Assembly (NCBI GenBank): GCA_965140405.1
Contig: OZ223208.1
Span: 310,001-374,000, forward strand
Length of the DNA stretch: 64,000 bases
DNA from: G963556115 sp963666605
Lineage (GTDB): Bacteria > Planctomycetota > SZUA-567
Direction of reading: 5' to 3'
Part shown: positions 17,998 through 27,274 of the stretch, piece by piece
Numbering within the stretch: position 1 is the stretch's first letter
Layout of the letters: every line of letters begins with the position of its first letter
Made by a program: the position numbers and the translations under genes
Notes under the pieces: model-generated
Databases searched by the model: none
What the model was told of the DNA's origin: nothing
Seen by the model: the letters and a program-made list of their open reading frames with translations, nothing else

Positions 17998-18960
17998 TCA
18001 TTTAACAAGATACTTTAAAGCATTACCGCGATATATTTTTTTCAAAATTTCTTCGTCTAGCCCAAGCCCCCTTACCTCTGCACCCCTTGGGTAATCTAGC
18101 CCAGTTGAATCAGGATCGACAATCATAGACGGAACCACCTCATCACTCTCAAATAAATGGCGCAACACCCATAAGCGTGATCTATAGTAATCCTCTTCTC
18201 CATCACTCAAGAATGCGACCAAGTCACTGCCAAACAGTAGCCTATCTTGATGCTTTATTATAAAATCCTTACTACTAAGGGTATCCCTACCCAGTTCCCT
18301 CACAATCCACTTTGTTGCACTCAAATCAAGATCATAGTTCTTGTATCGCCCGAGCATTTCACCAAGAAAACCGAGATCCTCTGGATAGCCACCTAAATGA
18401 GAACCAACAACCTTCAAGTCTTGACAACTCTGCAATATAGTCTCAAGCGGTTTATGATAATCCAACTTTTCACCAACGACAGTAGGGTCAAGTTTACTTG
18501 GCCACCATACAGATGGCTCAGCAATATGCACATATAAAAAAAGCCCCATTCGAGCCGCTTCATTAAGAACTTCGATAAGATATGGATGATCAATCCAAAC
18601 CTTTGGACGTCCTTCTTTACAAGTACTCCTAAGTTTCAAAGCAACAAGTCCATCAGTCGCAGCTTCTTCAAGTCTCTTTATCTCTTCCTTGACCCAGGAC
18701 TTCTTAGAAGACAATGACGGCATCTTAACCCAATCTATAGGGAAGAAAAAATCTCCGTGTCGCGCCAATAAACTCTTCGAGTCTGTCCAATGTAGCATAG
18801 CTCCTGCTTGCACTACCCCAAACTCCTTTGCAATCCTGATATATTTCTCATCCTCTTTTCCACCAGAGACATGCATGTGAAAATCTATAATATCACATAC
18901 AGGGGGCACCATTGGTACAAGATACTTGTCACGAATCTCTTTTATCAAACTCTTATGCAT
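17998..18960 (-). CDS. Amidohydrolase-2 family TIM-barrel metal hydrolase
   Basis: About 320 residues. Metal-binding and barrel motifs appear in the expected order: DFHMHV at the first strand, VALKLR, LYVHIAEPS, VVGSHLGGYPEDL, RLLFGSD and a C-terminal IYRGNALKYL helix. Family members are metal-dependent decarboxylases or hydrolases of cyclic or aromatic compounds; this substrate is unknown. The start is taken at 18960, where GTGGAG lies six bases upstream; the GTG at 18972 is part of that ribosome site. No signal peptide. Single gene, converging on tpx. Confidence 0.82.
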   Translation of the reverse strand: MHKSLIKEIRDKYLVPMVPPVCDIIDFHMHVSGGKEDEKYIRIAKEFGVVQAGAMLHWTDSKSLLARHGDFFFPIDWVKMPSLSSKKSWVKEEIKRLEEAATDGLVALKLRSTCKEGRPKVWIDHPYLIEVLNEAARMGLFLYVHIAEPSVWWPSKLDPTVVGEKLDYHKPLETILQSCQDLKVVGSHLGGYPEDLGFLGEMLGRYKNYDLDLSATKWIVRELGRDTLSSKDFIIKHQDRLLFGSDLVAFLSDGEEDYYRSRLWVLRHLFESDEVVPSMIVDPDSTGLDYPRGAEVRGLGLDEEILKKIYRGNALKYLVK

Positions 18961-19071
18961 ACAATACTCCACTTTTACAAACTTTAAAAAAACATACTTG
19001 CTTATTTATCATACCATATATCGCTCTATCTATCACGTAAAATCAACCTTATACCAACTTATAAAACAAAA

Positions 19072-19108
19072 AATATGATGGAAAAGCCAGAGCTCTATCC
19101 ATCATATT
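19072..19108 (-). terminator. Intrinsic terminator after the DegT aminotransferase
   Basis: An 11-bp stem (AATATGATGGA and TCCATCATATT) with a 15-base loop that contains a smaller AGAG/CTCT pairing. On the minus strand it is followed by a T-rich run (TTTTTTG). It lies about 30 bases after the aminotransferase stop. Confidence 0.7.
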
Positions 19109-19140
19109 CAAATCTATTAAAAGTAGTTTACAGGTAAAAG

Positions 19141-20250
19141 TTAAGCGTAAAACTCTTTTATAGCCTCAACAACCTCTTTAATTTCTGCTTCAGTCAATTC
19201 TGTAAAGATTGGTAAAGACATGCACTTCATCTCTACGCTTTCAGCTACCGGGAAGTCACCCTTCTTATAGCCAAGATATTCAAAACACTCTTGCTCATGG
19301 AATGATACTGGATAATACATATCACAACCTATCTTCTTCTCCTGAAGAGCTTTGAATAGCTCATCACGATTTTCTACAAGGATAGTAAATTGATTGTATA
19401 TATGCCTACTCTCACGGGCTTCTGGGAGTTTTACCTTATCTATTAGTCCAGCTTCAGCAAAAAGCTTTCTATAAAGATCAGCATTCTTTGCCCTACCTTC
19501 ACTCCAGCTATCAAGGTGCTTTAGCTTGACACTTAAAATTGCTGCCTGTATAGCATCCATACGGAAGTTACCACCAATCATCTTATGGTAGTACTTTGGA
19601 TCCATACCGTGATTACGTAGAAGAACAAGTTTTTCAGCAAGCGCTTCATCGTTGGTAGTTACGAAGCCGCCATCACCAAATGCACCGAGATTCTTACTTG
19701 GGAAGAATGAATAACAACCTGTAGCACCGAATGAACCAGCACGTTTACCTTTATACTCTGCTCCAATTGACTGAGCTGCATCTTCTACAACAGGGATACC
19801 ATGCTTATCAGCAATGGCCATTATAGCATCCATATCAGCACACTGTCCATATAGATGTACAACAATAATAGCTTTAGTCTTGTCTGTAATCTTTTCTTCG
19901 ATCTTTGCTGGATCAATATTGAAAGTACCAGCATCGATGTCACAGAGCACTGGCTTTGCGCCAAGTCTAGCAATTACCCCAACCGTTGCAAAAAACGAGA
20001 ATGTCGTAGTAATAACTTCATCGCCTTGACCAACATCCAGAGCCATCAATGATACAAGTAAAGCATCAGTACCAGAAGACACCCCCAACCCATACTTACA
20101 ACCACAATACTCAGTCGCCCTTTTTTCAAATTCTACCAGCTTCGGGCCACCGATGTAGTAGCCACTACGCGCAACTTCAACAATCTCTTTTTCTACTTCA
20201 TCTTGAAAAACTTCATACTGTCTCTTCAGATCCAATAACGGAACACCCAT
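19141..20250 (-). CDS. DegT/DnrJ/EryC1/StrS-family PLP sugar aminotransferase
   Basis: 369 residues, full length for the family. Key residues: GVSSGTDALL (PLP phosphate region), VVEDAAQSIG with Asp157, and the PLP-linking Lys186 in FFPSKNLGAFGDGG. The family transfers an amino group to nucleotide-linked 3- or 4-keto sugars for surface polysaccharides or other glycans. The ribosome site is CAGGAG. An aldo/keto reductase ends 43 bases upstream on the same strand, so they are likely one operon, but no nucleotide-sugar dehydratase is nearby to identify the sugar. A terminator follows. Confidence 0.88.
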   Translation of the reverse strand: MGVPLLDLKRQYEVFQDEVEKEIVEVARSGYYIGGPKLVEFEKRATEYCGCKYGLGVSSGTDALLVSLMALDVGQGDEVITTTFSFFATVGVIARLGAKPVLCDIDAGTFNIDPAKIEEKITDKTKAIIVVHLYGQCADMDAIMAIADKHGIPVVEDAAQSIGAEYKGKRAGSFGATGCYSFFPSKNLGAFGDGGFVTTNDEALAEKLVLLRNHGMDPKYYHKMIGGNFRMDAIQAAILSVKLKHLDSWSEGRAKNADLYRKLFAEAGLIDKVKLPEARESRHIYNQFTILVENRDELFKALQEKKIGCDMYYPVSFHEQECFEYLGYKKGDFPVAESVEMKCMSLPIFTELTEAEIKEVVEAIKEFYA

Positions 20251-20292
20251 GACTCTCTCCTGCTTATCCTTTATTATAAAATTACACCAATA

Positions 20293-21402
20293 TTATTTCC
20301 ACTTCGAAAACTCTTTTAGTCTTTGAATAATTGGTAGATGCTGTGTGCACTCTTCTTCACAAATGCCACACTCTACACACTTCTCGTAGTCACCTTCACG
20401 CCCTACCAATCGACCCCAGCTATTCTCAAAGACCATCTGTTTGGTCATCTCTTCATCACTCTTACCAAATAGATGATGGTCATTATATACCTGCATATAA
20501 CTTGGGATATCTATCTCTTGCGGGCATTTCTTACAATATCCACACCCAGTACAGACAGAATTCATACTCTTACCAAGTTGCTTTTTAATCTCAGATATTT
20601 CTTCCTTAGTGAAAGGCTTACCAGTATCGGCTATTTTGCAAGCAGTATCGATATGCTCTCTCGTTGTGAACCCATTTAGGGTCACGGTAATTTCGGGACA
20701 ACAGATCATAAATCTTAGAGCTGATTCTGTAACACTGAAGCCATCCTTAGCAAGGAAGGACAACTCTTTCTCATGCGTTGGAATAGCTCCGCCAGCGAGT
20801 GGGTTCATCGCTACTACCCCACACCCAGCATTATGAGCAGCTTCTACCCCATCCCAACGGTAAGGAAAGTTTAAGATATTTGCGCCAAGTAGTACCCCAG
20901 CAAAATTGCCACTCTCTACAATTGTTTTTATTTCAGCACCAGTCTGATGAGATGAAAAAGGGATATGCCTAATAAGACCTTCTTCTTGGCACCTCAGGAG
21001 TCCTTCATAGAGCCCTCCTGGCTTCATTGCATCATAATAATGCTCCATCTTTCTCAGACACCACACATGAAAGAAGTCAATATAATCAATGCCCATTGTC
21101 TTGAGTGATTTCTTTACCGCCTCGACACCAGCCTCAGCAGTCTGCGCACTTGTAGGCATAATTTTTGAGGTAACAAATATTTTATCTCTTGGCAATTTTT
21201 TCAGTGCGTGCTTGAAGATTGTTTCACTTCTATCTTCGCAATATCCAGGAGCAGTATCAAAATAATTTATGCCTTTATCATAGGCATATTCTAGCAGTTC
21301 TGAGCATTTTTCATTAGATTCATTAACGATATCAAACCTCATGCCACCAAAGCCAACCGATGATACCTGACAACCAGTCGTTCCATATTCACTATATTGC
21401 AT
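20293..21402 (-). CDS. Aldo/keto reductase with C-terminal ferredoxin-like 4Fe-4S domain
   Basis: 369 residues. The N-terminal ~275 form an AKR barrel with the catalytic tetrad Asp49, Tyr54, Lys80 and His112 (INYFDTAPGYC, VTSK, DFFHVW). The C-terminal part has CTGCGYCKKCP and CVECGICEEEC, two cysteine sets for one or two 4Fe-4S clusters. AKRs normally use NAD(P)H; the Fe-S type may exchange electrons with ferredoxin, which is inference. Common in anaerobes and in the PVC group. The ribosome site AAGGAGGAAAT is ideal. Probably cotranscribed with the DegT gene. Confidence 0.88.
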   Translation of the reverse strand: MQYSEYGTTGCQVSSVGFGGMRFDIVNESNEKCSELLEYAYDKGINYFDTAPGYCEDRSETIFKHALKKLPRDKIFVTSKIMPTSAQTAEAGVEAVKKSLKTMGIDYIDFFHVWCLRKMEHYYDAMKPGGLYEGLLRCQEEGLIRHIPFSSHQTGAEIKTIVESGNFAGVLLGANILNFPYRWDGVEAAHNAGCGVVAMNPLAGGAIPTHEKELSFLAKDGFSVTESALRFMICCPEITVTLNGFTTREHIDTACKIADTGKPFTKEEISEIKKQLGKSMNSVCTGCGYCKKCPQEIDIPSYMQVYNDHHLFGKSDEEMTKQMVFENSWGRLVGREGDYEKCVECGICEEECTQHLPIIQRLKEFSKWK

Positions 21403-21544
21403 ATTTCCTCCTTAAAACCTAAACAGATAAAATTATATCGAATTATGAATAAGATCAAAGGCATAAAGTAATTTTCTACTCATTTAATAGCCAAAATCTC
21501 ATAAATTTATCCCAGCTGATATCTCAATTATCCCACTCTTGGCA

Positions 21545-24500
21545 TTATTTCGTCAAAAACACCCATTCTTTTGATCTTGCAGTAATCATATTTACAAACG
21601 CTCTAAACTCTTGATAATTTTCCTTTTCTACCCTAGCCTTTTTAATGACTATTTTCGATACTACTTTCACACCGCTATCAGTTACTTCAAACTCTCTCTT
21701 ATATGCGATAGCATCTATCTCTTCATCAATATTTGGTAGTCCAGAAATCACTTTCAACCCATCACCAAGTTTGATATCAGCAACAACTTCAAATACTCTA
21801 GGTGCTCCCAGATCAAGGTCATACTCTCTATCCTTGAGCACTGCGATACCACTTATATTTAAAGGGAATACCCAAGGGAGCATTTTTAGCGCCCTACCAT
21901 CTTCGAGAGCAATTTTGTCAGAGTCAACGCTATACTCAAACCAACTTTCAGGTTTGGAATTATCTTTAGAATAATCTAAGTTGGCTATCTTTGCTCCGGC
22001 AAATCTATTACTGAAGAACTCTTTAAGCATACTAAAGAATGCTTCGGGATTTTCCAAAGTTCTTCTAAGCCCAACGGAATTTCTGCCTCTGTATATCTCT
22101 CGCCCTACTACGTTGCCACTTCCACCAGTATTGACGGTAAACTTAATACTTGATATCTGTATATCCTGGGACGACTCCAATTTATCTACCTCTACCAAAC
22201 CTCCATCAGGTTTTATTATCAATGATTCTGTGCCTCTATCCATTGCAGGTATCATTCCAAGTGAATAATAGTCTGTAGTCCCATCAAGCCAATAATGTCT
22301 TTCTTTGCCATCCTCTGTTTCTGGCACGTAAGCAATAGAATGATTAAACAACTCTGGACTAGGTAGTTTCTCTAGCAGAGCCCCTTGATCACGAGTCCTA
22401 GTAAGGGTTGGGTATGCCTTTATACCTACCTCCTCAAGCATAGCGACTAGTAGTACCGCTGTATCTTTACAGTCGCCATATCCTGCTCTAAAAGTTCTTT
22501 CCGCTTTATGAGGGACATACCCAAAACGCCCATATGATATTGATACATACCTGATATTCTCAGATACATATCTAAATATTGCATCTATTTTTTCATCCCT
22601 AGTACTAGCGTCTTTCACAATAGAGTGCACTACCTTCTTAATATCATCAGGCAAGACAATCTCAGGAGCAAATAAACCATTAGCCCATTTTGCCATCTCC
22701 TGCCAATCTTTGAAGGTACTTAGCACCAATGATGGCTTCACCTCTTGTATAGGGGGCATCATCGGTTCAAGTCTTAACCCTGGAATATTATCAACCTCCA
22801 GTCGAACCTCGGTCATACCTCCATCAACCTGCCTCTTCGTTGCTTTTTCACTACCACCGTATACTTGGGACTCAACATCCATCCCCTCAGGGACAATAGC
22901 TGCATATACAAACTTCAAAGTTGGCTCAACATCACCAAGGTAGACGATATCTGAGAACTGATCATGATAAACATTTGCTCCCATATCTTCGATAGTATAC
23001 ATAACATCTACTATTGATCCCTCTTTTACATTTGGAAGCTGTATGCTTCTAACCTGCGCAGACCCATAAATTCCGCCTGCATCATAGCCTGTATTATACA
23101 TACCATCCTCTACTACTGGATTCTCATTTATCTCACCACTTGGCTGTATCACTCTTGCATGTTTGAGTTCAACTTTCTGCCTGCTACTATCATAATATAT
23201 CCCAGTAACAGATACTTCATTGATTGCTGATTCTCGTAATACCTTCATCACCTTACGAATCATCCTCTTGGTCGTAGCATTCTTTGATACTACTACATAA
23301 TTCTGATCGAGTAAACACACCCTATCATAATCAGGATAATCACTTGGAGTAATTCCTTTACCTTCAAGAGATTCATATAAAATATTTTCAGCAGAGTAAA
23401 ACTCCCCTTCTGAATTTGACAGTTCAGCTATATATGCAGCAAGATCTGGATTATCCTCTTGAATATTTAAAGACGCTCGGAGAAATTCCACCCCTTCTTC
23501 CTTTTTATCAATTCTTATAAGTAACCGCCCAATCTGTTCTCTAAGGAACGGACTCTGCGGCATCCAAACCAACCCTTCTTTTAGTGTATTGATCGCTTTA
23601 GTATACTCACCAAGAGCGACACTACATGCCGCAGCAGCATCCCAAGACTCTTCTTGATACTTCTCAATGCGTAGCATCTTATCATATACATCTCTACTCT
23701 CACTAAATCTGCTATCTTTATACAACCAACCTCCAAGAGATTCCGCAATACTTACATCAAATACTCTTTTACGTCCAGCTTTTAATATACTAATTGCCTC
23801 ACCCACAGAGCCACTATTTGCTGCCTTTCTTGCATAGACCCATCCAGCACCGCTAAGGTACTCCAATGCTTTACTATAGTATAGTGCTGCCTCAGGCGTC
23901 CACTGGTTTCTCTCTGCAATGCTAGCAATCGTACTATAAGTGCTAAAACTCCAACCACTCTCTGCAGCAATCTTTTCCGCACTCTCCCAAGCTTTAATAT
24001 AGAATCCTCCTTGAACCTGTAAGTGCATTAACCCTTCTTTTGCAGCAATCTCTTGCGGGCTAATCTCAATAGCCTTTAGCAAAAGTTCTCTCTTAGTATT
24101 ATCGCCAATCTGTACATATGCTGCTGAGTTCAAAAATAACGGGCAATTTGGATAATCAGTAATTAGGAGAGTGTCGTATACACGCTCCCTACTCCTCTCA
24201 CTACTATCAAAGCCATAGTGATTGATTAAATACCCCATATTCATTAGGGCAAGAGAGTACTCATAAAATGCTCTCATGTCCTTATTACTACTCATCTCTT
24301 CAAACTTTTCAAGTGCACCCCAAAGCGCACCAGATGTACCCCAAGAATTGCCTTGCTCAATAACTGGCATCTTTCCGGCACCAACAATCGCATTCTTTGA
24401 TTTTTTATATTCACTAGCTGCTTCATCCGAAACGCTGACTCTATATGCAGACATATTCGCTTCAACCATCAAAGCAGAGCCCTTCTTTGCCATCTGAGAA

Positions 24501-25471
24501 ACGCTTCCGTAGACAACTCTAAGCCTCGCTTTGGGTTGTACATCCCTACCACCAGCAACCTTCAATACAATCTGGTTGATACCCTTTTTTAGATTTACCC
24601 CGATAAGTCTCTGTAAAGCAGAGTCATTCTGTACATATGTACTATCCACATAGTTGAGTTCACCATTAACCCATAGTGCTGATGCCCCAGATTCTTCTAT
24701 GGCAAGTACCGCTTTACCCTCTTTCTCGGCCTCTACATAGCATAACATATAGCCCATGCTCTCATCACTAGGATATACTACCATCCCAAGATTTACGACC
24801 CCATTCATTGGAGAAGGTATTCGCTGCCATTCTATCTCTCTACCTCTACCCTGCCACTTTTTATTGAGATTAATAACAGCACTCTCATTTTCAAATTGAT
24901 TTGTAACCAGAAATTTTTGTTGATTCCTATTGCTAAATGGTCCCAAGATCAGCCATTCCTTGACATACCCTGCTTTACTATATAATTCTTCAGCTTCAGC
25001 AATTTTCTCACTCTGCAAAAGTAAACGTGCAAGTAGATCACTTAACAAGCTTTTTTCAATCCAAGAGATATTCTTATTCCCAAGTCTATTTTGGAGAACT
25101 CCAGCCAACTCTGTAGTACTGTCCATATAGTCGACAATTGACCCAAGATCTGCTAGAGCCGGCTCACACCATTCATCCCACTCACAAACTTTGAATGCTT
25201 CTGTCAAAACACTAGCCGCTTCTGAATACTCTCCAACCTGAATAAGTAATTGAGAGTATGAACTTGCAACTTTCATTTTACCTGGGTTCTCTTGATAAGC
25301 CTTTTTAAACTGGCTCAGCGCTTTTTTTGTATCACCAGTTCTTATGTACCCGTTCCAACCTGTTTCCAATGAGACCAACTCATCAGCTCGAACTGCCAAA
25401 CGTCCTATATTTAACACTACCACCAACACGAGCACACACATAAATGATATATTTAGTCTAATTTTATTCAT
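21545..25471 (-). CDS. Large exported TPR-DUF3857-transglutaminase protein with intact catalytic triad
   Basis: 1308 residues. A signal peptide/anchor lies at about 1-30 and TPR-like helical repeats at about 35-170 and 430-690. A jelly-roll-like segment (about 165-320) interrupts them (EWLILGPFSNRN). DUF3857 is at about 740-940 (SVTGIYYDSSRQKVELKHARVIQPSGEI) and the transglutaminase core at about 960-1075. The catalytic cysteine is in AGYGDCKDTAVLL (near residue 1000), the histidine in ELFNHSIAYV, and the aspartate in WLDGTTDYYSLG. Of three such proteins in the window this is the only one with the full triad. Function of the family is not established; a periplasmic thiol hydrolase or amidase is inferred. 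It stands alone and is preceded by an odd G-rich region. Confidence 0.85.
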   Translation of the reverse strand: MNKIRLNISFMCVLVLVVVLNIGRLAVRADELVSLETGWNGYIRTGDTKKALSQFKKAYQENPGKMKVASSYSQLLIQVGEYSEAASVLTEAFKVCEWDEWCEPALADLGSIVDYMDSTTELAGVLQNRLGNKNISWIEKSLLSDLLARLLLQSEKIAEAEELYSKAGYVKEWLILGPFSNRNQQKFLVTNQFENESAVINLNKKWQGRGREIEWQRIPSPMNGVVNLGMVVYPSDESMGYMLCYVEAEKEGKAVLAIEESGASALWVNGELNYVDSTYVQNDSALQRLIGVNLKKGINQIVLKVAGGRDVQPKARLRVVYGSVSQMAKKGSALMVEANMSAYRVSVSDEAASEYKKSKNAIVGAGKMPVIEQGNSWGTSGALWGALEKFEEMSSNKDMRAFYEYSLALMNMGYLINHYGFDSSERSRERVYDTLLITDYPNCPLFLNSAAYVQIGDNTKRELLLKAIEISPQEIAAKEGLMHLQVQGGFYIKAWESAEKIAAESGWSFSTYSTIASIAERNQWTPEAALYYSKALEYLSGAGWVYARKAANSGSVGEAISILKAGRKRVFDVSIAESLGGWLYKDSRFSESRDVYDKMLRIEKYQEESWDAAAACSVALGEYTKAINTLKEGLVWMPQSPFLREQIGRLLIRIDKKEEGVEFLRASLNIQEDNPDLAAYIAELSNSEGEFYSAENILYESLEGKGITPSDYPDYDRVCLLDQNYVVVSKNATTKRMIRKVMKVLRESAINEVSVTGIYYDSSRQKVELKHARVIQPSGEINENPVVEDGMYNTGYDAGGIYGSAQVRSIQLPNVKEGSIVDVMYTIEDMGANVYHDQFSDIVYLGDVEPTLKFVYAAIVPEGMDVESQVYGGSEKATKRQVDGGMTEVRLEVDNIPGLRLEPMMPPIQEVKPSLVLSTFKDWQEMAKWANGLFAPEIVLPDDIKKVVHSIVKDASTRDEKIDAIFRYVSENIRYVSISYGRFGYVPHKAERTFRAGYGDCKDTAVLLVAMLEEVGIKAYPTLTRTRDQGALLEKLPSPELFNHSIAYVPETEDGKERHYWLDGTTDYYSLGMIPAMDRGTESLIIKPDGGLVEVDKLESSQDIQISSIKFTVNTGGSGNVVGREIYRGRNSVGLRRTLENPEAFFSMLKEFFSNRFAGAKIANLDYSKDNSKPESWFEYSVDSDKIALEDGRALKMLPWVFPLNISGIAVLKDREYDLDLGAPRVFEVVADIKLGDGLKVISGLPNIDEEIDAIAYKREFEVTDSGVKVVSKIVIKKARVEKENYQEFRAFVNMITARSKEWVFLTK

Positions 25472-25730
25472 ACTCTTCCTCTGAAGCTTGGATTAACCCG
25501 ACAGCATTTATTTATTTTTATAAAGACGCCTAGAATAATATATTTATACTCAATTTTATTCGTAACAGTAACTTCTATTATGCTTTTAATTTGTATTTTA
25601 TGAAATACTTTTTTGACATATCATAGATTTTAGTCGATTAGAAAAATTGGTATGTTGAAATACATTACAGAGAAACACTCGCAAGTAACGTCATATCAAT
25701 AGATTATATTATAAGGTTATAAAATGGGAA

Positions 25731-25790
25731 ACCCCCGGATTTCCGGGGGTCGGGGGGGGAAAAGGAGACGAGGGGGGGGGTATTCGTCTC
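25731..25790. other. G-tract region with two hairpins, possible G-quadruplex
   Basis: Within an AT-rich intergenic stretch (25472-25964) lies a dense G-rich block on the plus strand. The first hairpin is ACCCCCGG/CCGGGGGT (25731-25738 and 25743-25750), followed by TC and a run of eight G. A second hairpin, GAGACGA/TCGTCTC (25765-25771 and 25784-25790), carries a loop starting with nine G. No protein frame explains it. The remaining bases of the gap are plain AT-rich sequence that must include the promoters of the flanking genes. Confidence 0.6.
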
Positions 25791-25964
25791 ACTCTATTTA
25801 TATTCTACAACATTTTTCGGAAACATGCAATAGTCAATATTTTTTTTTTACTACTTTTGTTATTTTTTAGTTGAAATCTCCTCGACAATCTTATACTTAA
25901 AAATACGGGACAAATTTTCACCCGACTATTTTAGTACATAACCACAAATATCAAGGAGCAAAGC

Positions 25965-26108
25965 ATGAGTGATAAAGAATGCCAAAACAAAGAAAAAAAC
26001 TACGAGTTCTGTGTATGTAGCAATGACGACTGTACCCGCAAAGGTGTATGTTGTGAATGTGTAAAATTCCATAAAGAAAATGGCGGGACGCCGGCTTGCT
26101 TCAGATAA
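25965..26108 (+). CDS. Small cysteine-rich protein, DUF6485-like
   Basis: A 47-residue protein with seven cysteines and a very good ribosome site (AAGGAG, 6 bases before the ATG). The pattern is C-x-C-x5-C-x5-CC-x-C followed by FHKENGGTPACFR. This matches the compact DUF6485 pattern: paired cysteines, RKG-CCEC, His, and PACF near the end. Such a layout suggests binding of a metal or Fe-S cluster, but the function of the family is unknown. It has its own terminator and stands between minus-strand genes on both sides. It is too short for a standard ORF cutoff and easy to miss. Confidence 0.82.
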   Translation: MSDKECQNKEKNYEFCVCSNDDCTRKGVCCECVKFHKENGGTPACFR

Positions 26109-26125
26109 ACTTCCGGATTTTTCAT

Positions 26126-26170
26126 TAATAATAATGGCTCTTCGCAAATTGCGAAGAGCCATTATTATTA
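26126..26170. terminator. Strong bidirectional terminator
   Basis: A 20-bp perfect stem with a 5-base loop AAATT. The outer part is AT-rich, giving T-rich tails on both strands, and the core is GGCTCTTCGC/GCGAAGAGCC. It separates the cysteine-rich small gene from trpS. Confidence 0.85.
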
Positions 26171-26185
26171 GATTTTTGCACAGAG

Positions 26186-27247
26186 TTATTTAGCTAGCCT
26201 CTTGCGTCTTTTCTCAGCTTTACGAGAAATCGAGTTCATTACAGAGCGTAACCCCATTGCTTTCTTCATCTCACGTACTGTCTCTTTAAAGTACTCACTT
26301 ACCTTCTCTGTTCCATCTATAATTATTTGGTCTATCAAGCCGTTGTCACCTTCAATCTCTTTATATCTCTCACGCATCGGAGCAAGGAAATTATTAAGAG
26401 CTTCAGCCAATGCGTCCTTAACCTCAACGTCACCGATTCGTCCTTCACGATACCTTGTCTTAAAATCCTCAACCTGTGACTTATTTGGATTGAATGCATC
26501 ATGATAAATAAATACTGGATTGCCTTCAACAGTACCTGGTACATCTGCACTTACTCTATTAGGATCTGTATACATCTTCCTAACCTTTTTACAAACAGTC
26601 TTCTCATCATCAGAGAGGTAGATACAGTTACCTAGTGACTTACTCATCTTAGCACCACCATCAATCCCTACAAGTGTAGGCACATCACCAACAAGCGGTT
26701 CTGGCTCAGGGAACACTTCACCATACAGATTGTTAAACCTTCTTGCAATCTCTCTAGTAACCTCTACATGGCTCTCATTATCTTTTCCTACTGGAACAAG
26801 ATGAGCTCTAGGGCCAAGAATATCGGCCGCTTGCAATACAGGATACCCCAATAATCCCAGAGGCATCTCTTCATCACTCATATTTACGGCTTTAGCCATC
26901 TCTTTTAAAGAAGGCACTCTCTGTAATCGATTAACAGTAATAAGCATTTCAAAAATCAGGTTCAATTCGCATACCTCAGGAATAGCTGACTGAAGATATA
27001 TATTAACCTTTTCAGGCTCAATCCCTGCTGCTATATAATCTGCAACAATATCTCTAGCATTATCAGCGATCCCACTTATTGCTTCTGCACTAGGTTTTGT
27101 TGTAAGCATATGTAGATCCGCAATAATCAGATTTGTGTCATAGTCATTTTGGAGCTCAACTCTCTTTTGAAGTGATCCCACATAGTGCCCAAGATGTAAT
27201 TTACCTGTAGGTCGGTCTCCGGTAAGTATTCTTTTCTCTTCTGCCAT
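26186..27247 (-). CDS. trpS: Tryptophanyl-tRNA synthetase
   Basis: Class I aminoacyl-tRNA synthetase that charges tRNA-Trp; 353 residues, typical for bacterial TrpS. The HIGH-type motif is GKLHLGHYVG (16-25) and the second signature is KMSKS (in GGAKMSKSLGN). The family motif DRPTG near the N-terminus and the GYPVLQAADI segment around the dimer/substrate region are present. The C-terminal ~20 residues are unusually basic (SRKAEKRRKRLAK). The ribosome site is AGAGGA. It is the last gene before a strong terminator, downstream of the lipoprotein gene by 27 bases, so the dprA-lipoprotein-trpS order may be one transcript. Confidence 0.95.
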   Translation of the reverse strand: MAEEKRILTGDRPTGKLHLGHYVGSLQKRVELQNDYDTNLIIADLHMLTTKPSAEAISGIADNARDIVADYIAAGIEPEKVNIYLQSAIPEVCELNLIFEMLITVNRLQRVPSLKEMAKAVNMSDEEMPLGLLGYPVLQAADILGPRAHLVPVGKDNESHVEVTREIARRFNNLYGEVFPEPEPLVGDVPTLVGIDGGAKMSKSLGNCIYLSDDEKTVCKKVRKMYTDPNRVSADVPGTVEGNPVFIYHDAFNPNKSQVEDFKTRYREGRIGDVEVKDALAEALNNFLAPMRERYKEIEGDNGLIDQIIIDGTEKVSEYFKETVREMKKAMGLRSVMNSISRKAEKRRKRLAK

Positions 27248-27274
27248 TATTGTTCCTCTTTCTATTATAAATGT

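Noticed and set aside
25472..25492. Sigma-54 promoter on the minus strand before the 1308-residue gene
   Set aside because: GG and GC doublets have the right spacing but most other positions do not fit the consensus.
25926..26162. A 78-codon minus-strand frame opposite the small cysteine-rich gene
   Set aside because: It runs through the terminator hairpin and has no ribosome site; the plus-strand gene explains the region better.
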